NCBI GenBank assembly: GCA_028673005.1
Contig: CM054118.1
Span: forward strand, 65,343,401 to 65,407,400
DNA: 64,000 nucleotides
Direction: 5' to 3'
Origin: Tanypteryx hageni
Taxonomy: Eukaryota > Arthropoda > Insecta > Odonata > Petaluridae
In this document: piece after piece, positions 33,960 to 46,062 of the stretch
Numbering within the stretch: position 1 is the stretch's first letter
Layout: every line of letters begins with the position of its first letter
Program-made: the position numbers and the translations under genes
The notes under the pieces: generated by a model
What the model was told of the DNA's origin: nothing
The model's input: only the letters and a program-made list of their open reading frames with translations
Database searches by the model: none

Positions 33960-36050
33960 ACCGAGTTAGTTTATCTCGTTAACACCATTTGATCGTCGCT
34001 CTTCGCACTAAGAGGCGATTTCGTTCTCCAGTCAAGGACTCCGACGGTAATTGTATTTAATTGCAAATGACACTAGTTTCCACGCAGTAATCTCCTAGCG
34101 ATGTTATTTTGATGTAGATAACGGCAGCAAAAGTGTTTCTCGGAATTATTCTTCATCAGAGTTTAATTTACCAAGTCGGCTGAGTGTTGGCAGAAATTTC
34201 TCTCGGTGAAAAAATCTTCGATGCGAGCACTCGTGCACTCTCTGAATACTTTCGGCCCGGTCCATTTGGGCCGAGGAGTGGAACCTACCTTCTTGGCATT
34301 CGCCATTTTACCTCACTTCCATCCCTCGCCTCCATCCCTCTCTTAATTCACCTCTCTCCCTCACCCTCCTCCTCCTCAACCCTTTTTCCGTGGTTAATCG
34401 TTTCTTTTGGTTATACGCTCTGAGGCTTTAAGGTTTAAGGGTTTATTTTCGTGCCAGCAAGTGGCTGCGTTTTCTTATCGCTCGCTTCGTGGAAGCGTTT
34501 CTTTTTTGAATACCCAGAGAGCTTGCGTAAAGAAAACCTCCGCGAATCGCGTCGCGTTTTATTGCCTGTCGTTATGTGTTTTTTCTAAGGAAACTAGTGG
34601 AATGAGGTTCGCACGTATTGCTTAACTCGATTAGCGAAAAAGCCAGTTTTTTCAAACCTGTGGCATTCGATCTAGGTACCGTGAATGTACGAGTGAAACC
34701 TTCTCGTTTTGGTCGAACGGCCGTATTTGATTGTGTTGTTCGTAGAGTATCATTGGTCATCGCAGTCGCTGTCAGGTTGTCGTTCTCACAACGCTCGATT
34801 TTGGCGCCATAATGGCTTGACGGGCGCGTAAGTATTATTCGTACGATTGTTTCGTGTCCGGTCCGAGGGCGAAGATCGCCGTTTAACCCTTGTTAACGAG
34901 GTCGAGGGTGCGGATCTCGCCGGGGATCGACCTAACGCAAGTCGGGTGCCTCTTCCTCGACATTAGCGCCGCCTGTGGTGGAGAGAGGAGCTTGTTGAGG
35001 GGGAGGGAGGGAGCGGGGGGGCAAGAACAATGGTGGCTATGGGGATAATTGGGCTCGGAGATGGAGCGGGAGAAATTTTTGGCACAGACGCTTTGATTCT
35101 GACGTGGAAGTATTCGGAGAGGCGGGATCCGTGAGAGTTATTTAAACATCTCAGATCATCAGTAATTCATCCCTTCTTATCAGAACAATTTCTTTGCTTC
35201 GCATATTCGTTGGGTCTGAAGATAGGTAGCGTTAAAATAACTTTCAGTATCACATTAGTCGTCAGCATACATGTTTTTAATAATTCTTGAACCATCGATC
35301 AATGAATGGCTTTAATTTTTCTCGTTATGGTGCGATTTTTAATAGAAAATGGGAAACGGCGGCAGTTGATTGTGAAAATCTATTTTCTAGGGTTTAGCGA
35401 TTTTTTGGTGAATTTTAGTTTATTAACATTTGCTAATGATCTACACATAACGTAAGATATTACACATCACATGCTATAAATCGAGTAGAAAGCAGAAAGC
35501 ACCGCCGAAAAAGAGGCGAATAGAAAAGGTAACTAGACGAAAACGATAACAAATATTTAATAAATTTCCTTGCATGTACATATCACTAATAAACCATTCC
35601 TGTCCAAATATTTGTATAAAATAATGTCCTTGCGGGGATTAGAATGACCTCAATCCACAGCGACACCTGTATCACTCATTTTTTAAGTTGTTGGGCCTAG
35701 GTGATCGAATCGGTCGTACCGGTAGAAGTCTTTTTGCCACGAATGAACACTATTATTAAACGAACACCCTTCTTGCAAATCAAATATAAAACGATATTTA
35801 ACAAAAAAAACTCCCGCAAATCCTTCCTTTATTCGCGCGAGAGGATGAAACGGCTCGGTTCCACGTCTCTGTCCAGATTGGTTTCGGGAGAGCGTGTTGG
35901 ATGCGCAGAGTGTGAAGGACGGTTGGATTATGGGAATGGAGAGCGTATCCAATGCATTTCGTTCCATCCTTTCCATTCCCTTAACCGCTCGCCTTCGCTC
36001 ATTTCGCATTCTGTGGGGAACCCAACGGCCAATGGACGTGTTCCCATCTC
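33960..36050. other. Non-coding stretch, CpG-containing, no exon supported
   Basis: No coding exon recognised. On the minus strand 34,134-34,159 reads CTGATGA, a short AT hairpin, then GAAAC, similar to the hairpin of the (AT)n-embedded elements. A strong splice-donor-like GTAAGT lies at 34,828-34,833 after a CG-rich segment, but without protein support I cannot call a first exon. Confidence 0.4.
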
Positions 36051-36051
36051 G

Positions 36052-36054
<3 letters not shown>

Positions 36055-36129
<75 letters not shown>
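36055..36129. repeat. (TA)n microsatellite
   Basis: About 75 bp of uninterrupted TA, ending in GTATGTATA. No copy of the 200-bp element lies beside it. Confidence 0.97.
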
Positions 36130-36137
<8 letters not shown>

Positions 36138-37878
36138 ACACGGAGCGATCGACTTCTTCTGAGGGACAATCCGCTTCGAGGACGAAGCGATCCGAGTAGG
36201 GAGATGCGTGTGTGCGTTCCGGGGAGGAGGATGGGATTCGTCGATACGGCACGCCGCATGTCCGCACGTACGTTAGCAGCAGAAAAAATTCCACAGTTCC
36301 GAATCCGATCTTAACGTATCCAAATAAACGATTTAGGACTCCTAAAGTTTTGAATAGCGTAGTAGCATCATGTTTGGATGTATTCGCTCATAGTGCGTTT
36401 CGAAAGGGACTCAATCTAAAAAGAGAACTCCTACCCGTTGTTTATCGTCCTTTCGGATTCGCTTAGCAATTCAAATTACTTCCATGACGTGATGTCGTTC
36501 GCCGAATGAGAAATGAGATATCGAAAGAAGTTATCTAGAATGCGTTTAGATTTCTTAGGTTACGGTCACGTTTTTGTCTTACGTTTTTGCATTCGATTTA
36601 CATGTTCGCGAGTGCGTTGCGAGACGAAGAGGGCGTTTGGTGTCGGGCTGTCTCTTTCGGCTTATTCAACGCACGTTATCAATTTCCCCTAATTTCGTGT
36701 TAGTGGGATCAGCCTAGCAGCTATGCCTAGCGATTAGTGGGGGTTATTTTTCAATTTATCCTGGTCGATTACTGCCCTCTTTAGTCTTCATTCGTGGCGA
36801 TAACACACTCACTCACTCCGTTGCTTTTACCATCTGCGCGGGCCCTTTGCCAGAAGTGCTTTTTGCTCGCGTCCGTCCTTGACATATCGCTCAAGCGTTT
36901 TTACTATCTAATCAGCGTCTCACTTCGCCTTTGAATTCATTCAGAGGTCTTCTTCTCTCGGAGGTGATAAATCGCGAGTTTTTGAAGCGCGAGGCGACTT
37001 GAAGGAAATTCATTCGGCGGCTAAGAGAATGATAGGCACCCAATCAAAATAAAAAGGTCGCGCGGAGGTAATCCTCAGAAATGACGACATCCAACCCAAC
37101 CCCGAAACGTCGGCTCTACGATTCATTAAGCACGTAGTGGCGTGTGACAAGTGCAATAGGGGCGGCTCTATTTATGAAATATAAAAGGATGGATTGGGTT
37201 GTCTTCTTTAATACAGTTTTAGGATTTCATCAGGCAAACATTTCCTAAAAAGTTACATTCCATTTGTCTCCGGTAAATGTATTCCGCGCGTCTTTTAAAT
37301 CTTCGTAAATGTAAGATTACCAAAGATTTCAAATTATTTTTTTGTCGTTGGCACTTAATTAATAAATTAAAACTCAGCGTGTCGTATAAAGTGTGTAAAA
37401 TAAAAAAAATACGGTGCGTCGCTTGATTGAAAATTTCCCATCCAGACATTTTCAAGATTGCATTCCTCCGCATTCCTGCGGTTGCATCTGGTTCCCAGAT
37501 TTCTACGGCGACCTTATATTTGAAATGCAAACAAACTTCCAGCAGCATGTGCTTCGACCGCCTTTGCCGCCAAAGGTTACCCCGGGAAACGATGAGTGCG
37601 GTCCCCTAAACCCACGGAGAGCCTCTCAGAATAAGGTCGCGTTAAGTGTCCTTCATGTTTCATTCTTTTGTCTCGGGGAGAGAATAAAACAACGCAGCAC
37701 TCTTAAGAATGCGGGCGAAGGAGTGGTATCGACCCGCGACGTCTCCATCCGCGGAGCGGCCTAAATCCACGCCTGCGGTGGCGGCTGGCGTAAACACTTT
37801 TGAGCGGGCAGATGCCTTCCTGGATCGCCGCCTATCTGCATGTGCGTGCTCGGGAAATATAATGATAAATGGGCGGTA
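36130..37878. other. Non-coding stretch, no gene seen
   Basis: Mixed DNA. At 37,070-37,115 'cctcagaaatgacgacatcc...gaaacgtcgg' has the look of a Penelope-type terminal hairpin, but this is a weak resemblance. Frames around 37,219-37,764 overlap on both strands and match nothing I know. Confidence 0.4.
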
Positions 37879-37879
37879 G

Positions 37880-38046
37880 GAGGGGTAAAGGGGGGGAGAG
37901 AATGGGGGGGGAAGAATGGGGGAGGACAATGGGGGGAAAGATAATTGGGGGGAGATAATGGGGGGAGACAATGGGGGGGGGGGGGAGATAATGGGGAGAG
38001 AGGGAATAGGGGGAGAGAGAATGGGGGGAGAGATAATGGGGGAGGA
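37880..38046. repeat. GGGGGGAGATAAT purine-rich repeat
   Basis: About nine imperfect units of GGGGGGAGA(T/C)AAT and close variants, G-rich on the + strand and quadruplex-capable. Confidence 0.92.
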
Positions 38047-38049
38047 GGA

Positions 38050-38995
38050 CGATGGTGATGTCGAGGTCAATCAAGAACGGAGCCCATGACGTACGCGCCG
38101 TACTCCTCACGCGACGAATCTTTTAAAAATGTTTTTTATTAGACTTAACTTATACGACACGATATGTTGAGCAGGCTGTCGGGAAGATGGCGCGCTTTTA
38201 TTTTATTGTATTTTTAGCGCTAGGGTTAAGCATAACCGTTTACGCAAACCGCATACAAAGATAAGGTAGCGTCATTCGGAAATTAATTAACTAGGTCACC
38301 ACATGGCTAATGGAATCAAGTGTATAATTAAGTTGTATCGGTTTTTTCCTCGCAAGAATTACTCGAGATTTCGTCGAATTTCAGCAGATAGCAGGACTCG
38401 AGGATGATTTTTAAACAAGTGTGCGTCCGGTAGGCAGTAAGGCGCACAATAAAGCGAGTAAAAGAGAGAGAGAAAGGGGGGAGGGAATATTGATTTTTCT
38501 GCGGCATTTTCGAGTATTTAACGAAAGCCTGGTACACCTCTCTAGTAACGTAGAGCGCCCCAATGGAAAGGTGTCGCTACTCGAGTGCTTTGTGGAGAAT
38601 CCGACCTCGGACGCGAAAGGGGATGTCCTTCTTCGTCTTGACCTTTCTCGCAAAAGGATCCTAGTTTCCAAGGAGTCTCTTTCGCTGGAGGACTTAAAGT
38701 TTCGCTCCAAAGAAGTTCCTATTCATTTCCCGAGGCGCGTATTTGTAAATGGTCTGTCGGTGCCCGCTAGTAAGGGGATTTATTTTCAATTGCGCATTCC
38801 GTCCGTTCATTGAATGGCTGAACGCAGTTGAAAGTCTTCGTCGCAGACGTGGGAATGTTGGCGGATGATAAAAAGAGGATGGTAGGTTATCTTGTTTTCG
38901 CTCTGCTAGATCTGGATTGTATTGATATCGTATGGATGTATGAACGGATACGGATTTGATGTTTGGGTTGCATAAGATGCAGGGGACGAAAAGTT
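38050..38995. other. Non-coding stretch, no gene seen
   Basis: No supported exon. A frame at 38,421-38,813 is open for 130 codons but encodes nothing recognisable and is shadowed on the other strand. Confidence 0.4.
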
Positions 38996-39007
38996 GTGTA
39001 GTTTCGT

Positions 39008-39627
39008 GCGCGAAAATTTATTCTCCATTTGTTCGGCGGAAATTCTTTCGAAAGCATTTGTTCGAAAATATTTGTTCGCACGGAATTTTGTTTGAACGGA
39101 AATTTGTTCGACCATCTCTTGTTCGACCAACACTAGTTCTACCATCTTTTGTTCGCGTGACCGGACGTTTCGCCGACAGGACGATTCGCTGACAGGACGT
39201 TTCACCGACGGACGTTTCGCCGACAGGACGATAACATTATTTGTATACCATCCAGTTTTATTAATTGAAGCTTTTCAAGTAATCAAATTGCATGATATTT
39301 GCGAGGTGTTATAAAATGCATGCAGGTCTTCATGTGAAGTGGTCTTTATTAATGTCCGATTTTAACCAATTTTAAAATCGGTCAACAGATTTTAGTAAAA
39401 CTCCCCAATACCAAATTTCATCAATATCTGTCATGCGGTTCCCGAATTGAAACACGCGGACGGACGGACACGACTTCCCCTATATGCGTTTACTCCGTGC
39501 ACTTTGTGCAAAGAACGCATTGAAGTTCCTCACGATAAAATTACCACGCGACCAAATTTCCATTCGAACAAATGCTGTCGAACAAATTTTCGTTGAACAA
39601 ATGTTGGCGAACAAATTACCTAGAACC
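39008..39627. mobile_element. Foldback-like element with TTTGTTCG-rich inverted arms
   Basis: The left arm (39,008-39,155) contains TTTGTTCG-type motifs at spacings of about 15-20 bp. The right arm (39,541-39,627) contains the complement, CGAACAAA, at similar spacing; its reverse complement shares 'gcatttgttcgaa.ggaaattt.gtcg'. Next to the left arm are four GGACG(T/A)TTCGCCGACA-like direct repeats (39,161-39,233). Arms of short repeats around an unrelated centre are typical of foldback or multi-repeat TIR transposons. No transposase is visible. A GTCC-motif transposon relic in minus orientation sits inside at 39,395-39,530. Confidence 0.6.
39395..39530 (-). mobile_element. GTCC-motif transposon relic, nested
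   Basis: On the minus strand this reads 'gcgttctttgcacaaagtgc', a GTCCGTCCGTCC-like run (39,457-39,469) and then 'gaaatttggtattgggg', the same order as the relic at 4,745-5,035. Probably a diverged copy of that family. Confidence 0.5.
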
Positions 39628-39639
39628 GTGTAATTTGCT

Positions 39640-40795
39640 ATCAAAAACAGTATTTGATGAAAAACAGTTAAATTACTATTGTAAATAAAAAAATCTGTTT
39701 TCGATGAATACCGCGGAAAAACTTCATGCTGCTGCCGTCATTCGGTAATTAAAATAACATCCATTGTTGTCACAGCACTAGCGATGTTCGGCGATAAAAG
39801 TGAAAGGATGTGTCCATTCTTGGCATTAAGCTGGTATCCCGTTGTAATAAAGGTTGCGTTTCATTATAGAACGTGAAATTTTCAATGTTACGTCCATTTT
39901 TCAGGCATCGGAACGCTTTTCTGAATTTTAGACGAATGAGCCTGCGACATAAATTTGAGCTGATTGCGAGTAAAAAAATAAGGGTAGCGCTCCAACACTA
40001 ATAAATCCGAATGTTTTCACTTACGAGGAAATGACAGTTACTCGGTGCTGATCACCTCACGCCTTGGATTCTGTTATCGATAGCGTAAACAATGCCACGT
40101 AATTTTCTCCTATAAATTAATTTTAACTTCGCCTCGACACTCCTCGTAAACCGATAATGCAAACTCGGTTAATACAAAAGGCTCATTTATAAGTGGTGTA
40201 ATTCATTCCCGTGCGAAAACCTAGGTATATTTTCCTTGTTATAATGAACTTCGTTTTTACAAACCTAGTTAGTACAAATCACGAAATTTTACGCCTCTTG
40301 AAGTTTTTACTAACGAGGTTGTACTGCACAGACATGTCCATATGTTATAATTAAAGTTATGGCTATAAAATGGAAAATTTTGAACTTTCGATTCTAAAAA
40401 ATTGTTTTTATTGTACAGTCACTCATGTGATACCACAGAATCTCTAGTAAAACTACCACAAATGCGGCCCGCAATATAGCAAAGGTTGCCATCGATATGA
40501 TGAATATGCGATGCGATAGGACGCGAAAGATGGAGTCACATCGCGAATTACTTCCAACTGTCGTCCGTTAATGCCAGAAGAGGGACGCAGTGGCCGAACA
40601 CGCGGCGGTCCCTCGGACGAGGAACGGAGGCAGGCAATGGGATCGTCCGTCGGAGGCGGCGGCGACCGATGGCTTGCGTTTATCCTGCCTCTCTTCTCTC
40701 TCCGCCTCCTAATCCTCCCTCTCCCTCTTCTTCTACCCTCGACCACATGGCCTATTTATAGCAGTGTCCACGAGAGATCCAGAAGGAGGAGTCTG
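39640..40795. other. Non-coding stretch with a possible Tigger-like relic at 40,130-40,335
   Basis: At 40,149-40,172 the text CTCGTAAACCGATAATGCAA resembles the interior of the MITE at 909-1597, and at 40,310-40,330 'actaacgaggttgtactgca' resembles a Tigger-type end. No clean inverted pair was found. Frames at 40,453-40,801 are not recognisable. Confidence 0.4.
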
Positions 40796-40797
40796 GG

Positions 40798-41395
40798 TTA
40801 AGAGGGAAGGGTGTGGGGGGAGAAGGATGAGAGAGAGATATTAGGGGGAGGAATGAGAGAGGTGTTTAGGGGAGGGAGGGAGGAGAGATATAGAGAGGGT
40901 GGAAGGGAAGAGAGGTATAGAGAGGGAGGAGAGATATGGAGGAGAGGAATAGAGAGGTGAGGAGGATTTGAAGAGGAATCAAGAGCGAGAGATACGAGAA
41001 TGGAAGGAGTGAGAGAGGTATTTGGGTTTTAAGGGAGATATAAGGAGGAAGGAGAGGTTTATAATGGGGAATATGGAGGAAGGCAGGCTTAGGGCTTCGA
41101 TGCGGAGGTAAGGTATTTGGGAGGTGGCGGTAGAGGATGTGGGAGTCTTTATGAGGCGAATGGGGGAGAGGTAGCTATGGGGAGAGTGGTGGCGGTGCAG
41201 GAGGACGATAGGTTGCCGCGTGAGGTGAGGTGAGGGGGAGGTGGGCACGAGAGTGGTTGAGGTCGATGTGGTCGGACGGGGAGGGGGGAAGGAAGTAGGG
41301 AGAGAGGGAGGGGAGAGAGAGGGGGGAGAGAGGGGGGGGAGAGGTGGGATGGGGAAGGGAGAGAGAGGGAGTGATGGAAGGGATTGAAGGAGTAT
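40798..41395. repeat. G/A-rich low-complexity region
   Basis: Polypurine DNA of about 600 bp with GAGAGAGATA, GGAGGAGAG and GGGGGAGAGAG stretches and no regular period. Frames on the minus strand are Pro/Ser/Leu artefacts. Confidence 0.85.
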
Positions 41396-41399
41396 ATTG

Positions 41400-43335
41400 T
41401 GTGTCGCAATTACGTGACGTTTCACATTCGACCGAAGCGGTGAACGACGAGGACGTCAAGTTCGCTCGACGTGTTTGTATACGTATCATTAATATCTATT
41501 TCAATTTGCATCCGCGGTCTTCTTCCGCGGAAGAAACGGGACTCCGTTTTTATCCTTGGAAATCAATCCGCGATCAAAAAAAGCCTCGGATTTATATGAT
41601 GCCCTTTAAGATCAGTTGATGCGATTTTTTCGGGCGGTGTCGGTGGGACGTGTTTTGATATTCAACTTACAGTTTGAAGTATCGGACGCCCGGGAAGGAA
41701 GCGCGTGATATTAATTTCGATGTGTTTAAAAAAATTGATATTGTTTTGTCGTCGAATGATACGCGCGCCGTTTTTCGCCGGATTAATTTTTTTTTCAATA
41801 TGCCAGTCATAGCACATCTCTTGTCAGATGATATCGATGAGGAGACCGGAGGATAGTGGGAGGAAGCTGTCACCCTCCGCCTGCTTCACTCGTTTAAAAT
41901 CGCGCGATATTTGAATTTCAAATTTAAAAGTATTTAACTGAAAAGAACAAGAATTTTTATGTTCCCCGGTCTCCGTTGGGGTTTGTGAGCTTGAAAACGT
42001 AATTACGAGTTAATCAGTTTTCTGCTACAGTGTTATTTCTATTAAAATAAACCAGTTCACATTAACAATGCTTTAACATCAACACGGAATAAGGTTCAAA
42101 TACTAGGGAGATGTCTCTTTTAATTTGACGGAAATGTTATTCCGACATAGGAAAAACATCGAAACTTTTTAAAAATAGATTTCCGTCTTGGTTAAGCTGA
42201 TTCCAACACAAATACTAGCAATGCAAGTAGAATGTTATTATTTGTATTGTCACAATAGCATGAGGAAGTTGCCTGATAACATTTTCGGGTTCAACTGTTA
42301 GTTAATATCCTTGGCAGTTTTAAACCACCGCTACAGATTTTTGTTTTGCAGATTTTGTAGGTAAATTTTTCCTGTGAAAGTTTAATTTTAATGAAGGAAA
42401 TCTGTTAGCGGAATCATCGCTCGTTTGTACGTAAACACTATAGAGACCAGGTTTCAATTATGCGTACATACAGTTACAGTTGCCAACTTATATTTCCCTT
42501 TATCCGTATATTTTACAGAGAGCACATCCTGTTCTTTTTCTTTTGATAATTTTTAAATCTTGAATGTATTAATCCTTTTATTTCTTTAAAACCAAAATAT
42601 TGCTGCAGCAAAATTTGCCATTACTCGAGCCTGTAGGGAAAACAAGAAAGAATCGATGGGCAGAAAATCTAAGTTCCATGATGTCTGCATATCAATTAGG
42701 TACGCTATATCTCTTTTTGCTTAATTATAACTTCACTAATGCAAACTTAAGGGAAACAAAATTTTTATGACTGATAAAAACGTGATCTGTTATAAGAACC
42801 AATAAATACGCATAAACATAAACTAAGGGTACTGACTTATACATCCTTTAAAAGAACATTTTCTAATAATAGTATTGCAGTAACGAGGATTTACGAAGTA
42901 AAACGTTTCGGTTCGATGGTGCACACCCAACGAATCACATTCAGACTTAAGTAATATCCGCATACATTGTCAAACGGATATTTGCGCATTGAATTTTTTA
43001 TCTTCCTACAGGAGACGATATTAAAACGGGCTCGAGCCGTTTAAGTTACGCGATGAAATTTAAGAGCGTTGTCAAGTCCGTATTAGGAAGGAATATTCGC
43101 CGAGAATCGAGTCGGCTGCGGAGGCGCTGGCGTCGGGGCGGCTTTTAGATCCGAGGGGTTGTGGCGTGAAGGGGTGGCGGCAGAGACGGAACACTTTAAT
43201 GAGAGATTGTATGCGTCGAAGCTTTTAGGGGACCCCTGGCAAGCGAGGAATATGCGTTGCTCACGCGTGAGTCGTTATCATACTCTTCTCCTCGGTATCT
43301 CCAACCTATCTACCTGCTCACCTTCCCACTCCCCT
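41400..43335. other. Non-coding stretch, no gene seen
   Basis: AT-rich DNA with short frames only. Near 42,728-42,912 fragments like 'actaatgcaaacttaa' and 'gcagtaacgaggatttacg' echo the Tigger-like relics elsewhere but do not form a definable element. Confidence 0.4.
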
Positions 43336-43344
43336 ATCCTCTCA

Positions 43345-44275
43345 GCTTCCTCTTCGCCCTCCTCGCCTTCCTCCTCGCCTTCCTCCTCGCCTTCCTCCTC
43401 GCCTTCCTCCTCCTCGCCTTCCTCCTCCTCGCCTTCCTCCTCCTCGCCTTCCTCCTCCTCCTCGCCTTCCTCCTCCTCCTCGCCTTCCTCCTCCACGCCT
43501 TCCTCCTCCACGCCTTCCTCCTCCTCGCCTTCCTCCTCCTCGCCTTCCTCCTCCTCGCCTTCCTCCTCCTCGCCTTCCTCCTCCTCGCCTTCCTCCTCCT
43601 CGCCTTCCTCCTCCTCGCCTTCCTCCTCCTCGCCTTCCTCCTCCTCGCCTTCCTCCTCCTCGCCTTCCTCCTCCTCGCCTTCCTTCACCTCCTCGCCTTC
43701 CTCCTCCTTCTCGCCTTCCTCCTTCTCACCTTCCTCCTCGCCTTCCTCCTCCTCGCCTTCCTCCTCCTCGCCTTCCTCCTCCTCGCCTTCCTCCTCCTCG
43801 CCTTCCTCCTCCTCGGCTTCCTCCTCCTCGACTTCCTCCTCGCCTTCCCTCTCGCCTTCCTCCTCCTCGCCTTCCTCCTCCTCGCCTTCCTCCTTCTCGA
43901 CTTCCTCCTCCTCGACTTCCTCCTCCTCGCCTTCTCTTCCTCGCCTTCTCTTCCTCGCCTTCCTCCTCCACGCCTTCCTCCTCCTCGCCTTCCTCCTCCT
44001 CGCCTTCTTCCTCCTCGCCTTCCTCCTCCTCGCCTTCCTCCTCCTCGCCTTCTCTTCCTCGCCTTCCTCCTCCTCGCCTTCCTCCTCCTCGCCTTCCTCC
44101 TCCTCGCCTTCCTCCTCGCCTTCTTCCTCCTCGCCTTCCTCCTCCTCGCCTTCCTCCTCCACGCCTTCCTCCTCCACGCCTTCCTCCTCCTCGCCTTCCT
44201 CCTCCTCGCCTTCCTCCTCCTCGCCTTCCTCCTCCTCGCCTTCCTCCTCGCCTACCTCCTCGCCTACTTCGTCTC
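43345..44275. repeat. 15-bp minisatellite TCCTCCTCCTCGCCT
   Basis: About 930 bp of TTCCTCCTCCTCGCC units (15 bp) with shorter 12-bp variants and a few CCACGCC or TCTTCC interruptions. Because the unit is a multiple of three and lacks stops, frames of up to 456 codons stay open on both strands (Ser-Pro, Leu-Ala-Phe, or Glu-Gly repeats). No frame has flanking conserved protein, so I treat it as non-coding. Confidence 0.95.
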
Positions 44276-44279
44276 GCCC

Positions 44280-45118
44280 TCCATCTCATCGTCGTCCTCT
44301 CCATCTTCCTCGCCATCATCACCCTCGCCATCCACTTCTCCATCCATCTCTCTCTCTCTCTCTCTCCCATGTTTCAAATTCTATCCTTCTTTCTCCCCCT
44401 CCTTCCAACCCTTCCGCTTCGATTGGACGGGATCCCTCGGTTACCACGCTCCAATTTCCCTCTTCTCCTCCGAGCGGGATCCGGAGATCGAGATCTTTAT
44501 GCTCTGGAAAGAACTTGCGAGGAATCTAGAACTCATGAAAGGAGGGTAATATGTAGTTCGTTGCTTCACAATTTTTCAGGGCTGTAATTAGATCGCAGTA
44601 AATAATTAAGACCCACGCATTCGATATTCGGGGTGCCGTTTGTGGAAGGAGTGAGGTACTCAAATGCCGCCGGAGAACCGTAAATTTTAAAGCTTCATCG
44701 TAAGGGATTCGAAATCTACGCCGTTGTCGCCGCCATCTTCAGTTCACCGTCGAACGACGTGCAAACTGCCGGAATTTACTCTTCGCGTAAAGATCTTAAG
44801 ATCGGGGATTTGCGCGATCCGGCGGAAGACGGTGCAAGCGCGCGCGGAATGATCTCGCGGACGCGTCTTGACGGTCCGGAGGACTCTTGGGACGCCCCCC
44901 TCGTGTCCCGACAGGGAGTCAATCACACCGAGAATCCCAAGTCGCGCAAAGTTTGCCTTCTCCTGTTTATATCCTTCACCAGTTGTCCGATAAAAAAAGA
45001 AAACATCGGAGAACGAGCGATTTTTCTCCATTCCGCCGCTTGTTCCGCTCTCATCCTCCACCGTGTAATATGTATTCTCTCCAACGCGATTATGGGACGA
45101 GATAGGGAAAAGTCCATT
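44280..45118. other. Non-coding stretch, no gene seen
   Basis: Mixed DNA with CT repeats at 44,349-44,366. Overlapping frames at 44,744-45,105 are not recognisable. Confidence 0.45.
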
Positions 45119-45122
45119 TTTA

Positions 45123-45916
45123 GGCTGGTTTCCAAAGGAAACAAACAGCCTTATGAAATGGTTCTGTCCGTGTGTGGGTCGTGTCGTGTGTCCTCCACTA
45201 ACAATTTTTGCATCAATGGACTGATTTTCATGAAACTCTTGCTGCCAGGGCCAACTCCGGGCTATATTTTATTTGGAAGATGGGGTTCTATTCCAGGAAC
45301 GTTTTTCTCCAATTTATTTTACGTAGGAATTCTCAAATCCATCGTGCAGAGATGTTTTCTTTAATACTTTAAAATATCTTAAAATTGTGATATCGGAGCG
45401 AGGTTTCTACTGTTCTAAGGAGAAAAGAATGTAGATTCTAATTCTTATCACAGAGTTTGATATTTGATCGTATTTTATTGAATTTCTACTAAAACGGCGT
45501 TTTTTGCGTTTTGAATTGCATTTTATCGGATTGTTGCCATGAGACCATTATTATCCAACTCGGCTTGAGCATAGACGAGTGAACAAATGGGTTCTTTTCT
45601 TTTCACTCGACTACTCTTCAGCAATGGACAGTTGATCAAGACATCATACTGTATAAACAGTAACATTTATTAAATTCGTTTATTTAAAAAATACATGCAA
45701 AATATGTCAGAAATAGATTTTGACATTGCTTTTAATATTTTAAACATGATAATGCTCTTTTAATTTGTTTTCCAATTTTTCTCTATCATTGATAAACTAT
45801 GAATTACAAGTGGTAGTTATGGTATGAGAATTCCTTGGAATGACTAACACATACTGAAGCATTTCCTGCCAATATAAGTAATCAATTCGGGATGTCAACT
45901 TTGGGAAACCAGCCTG
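45123..45916. mobile_element. Candidate Tc1-like non-autonomous transposon
   Basis: The left end GGCTGGTTTCCAAAGG at 45,123 and the inverted right end CAGGCTGGTTTCCCAAAG at 45,916 agree over about 15 bp, and a TA adjoins both (45,121-45,122 and 45,917-45,918). The 794-bp interior has no transposase. It carries 'gactgattttcatgaaactc', a phrase common in arthropod repeats. The left end seems to lack two terminal bases. Confidence 0.55.
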
Positions 45917-45935
45917 TATTAGTCCTGGTTTGGAC

Positions 45936-46062
45936 TTCTTGTTATCTCCGAAACTATAACTCGTAATTATGTGGTCCCGCGGGCTTCTTTGTGGAAAATG
46001 AAGTGCTCTAACCGAATATTTTTTAAAATTTATGCCTTACAGATTATATAAGAGCTAGGGAG
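45936..46062 (-). repeat. Inverse-oriented copy of the 220-bp unit
   Basis: On the minus strand this reads 'cttatataatctgtaaggca', an 'ttcggttagagcac' segment, 'cccgcgggaccacataatta' and 'cgagttatagtttcggagat', matching the units at 5,041-5,620 in the same order. Only one partial unit is present. Confidence 0.85.

Noticed and set aside
34800..34833. Possible non-coding first exon ending at GTAAGT
   Set aside because: Only a donor-like motif after a CG-rich segment; no acceptor-side or protein support.
43159..44549. Frames of 456 and 430 codons rich in Ser/Pro or Leu/Ala/Phe
   Set aside because: They are translations of a 15-bp minisatellite; opposite-strand frames are equally open and no conserved domain flanks them.
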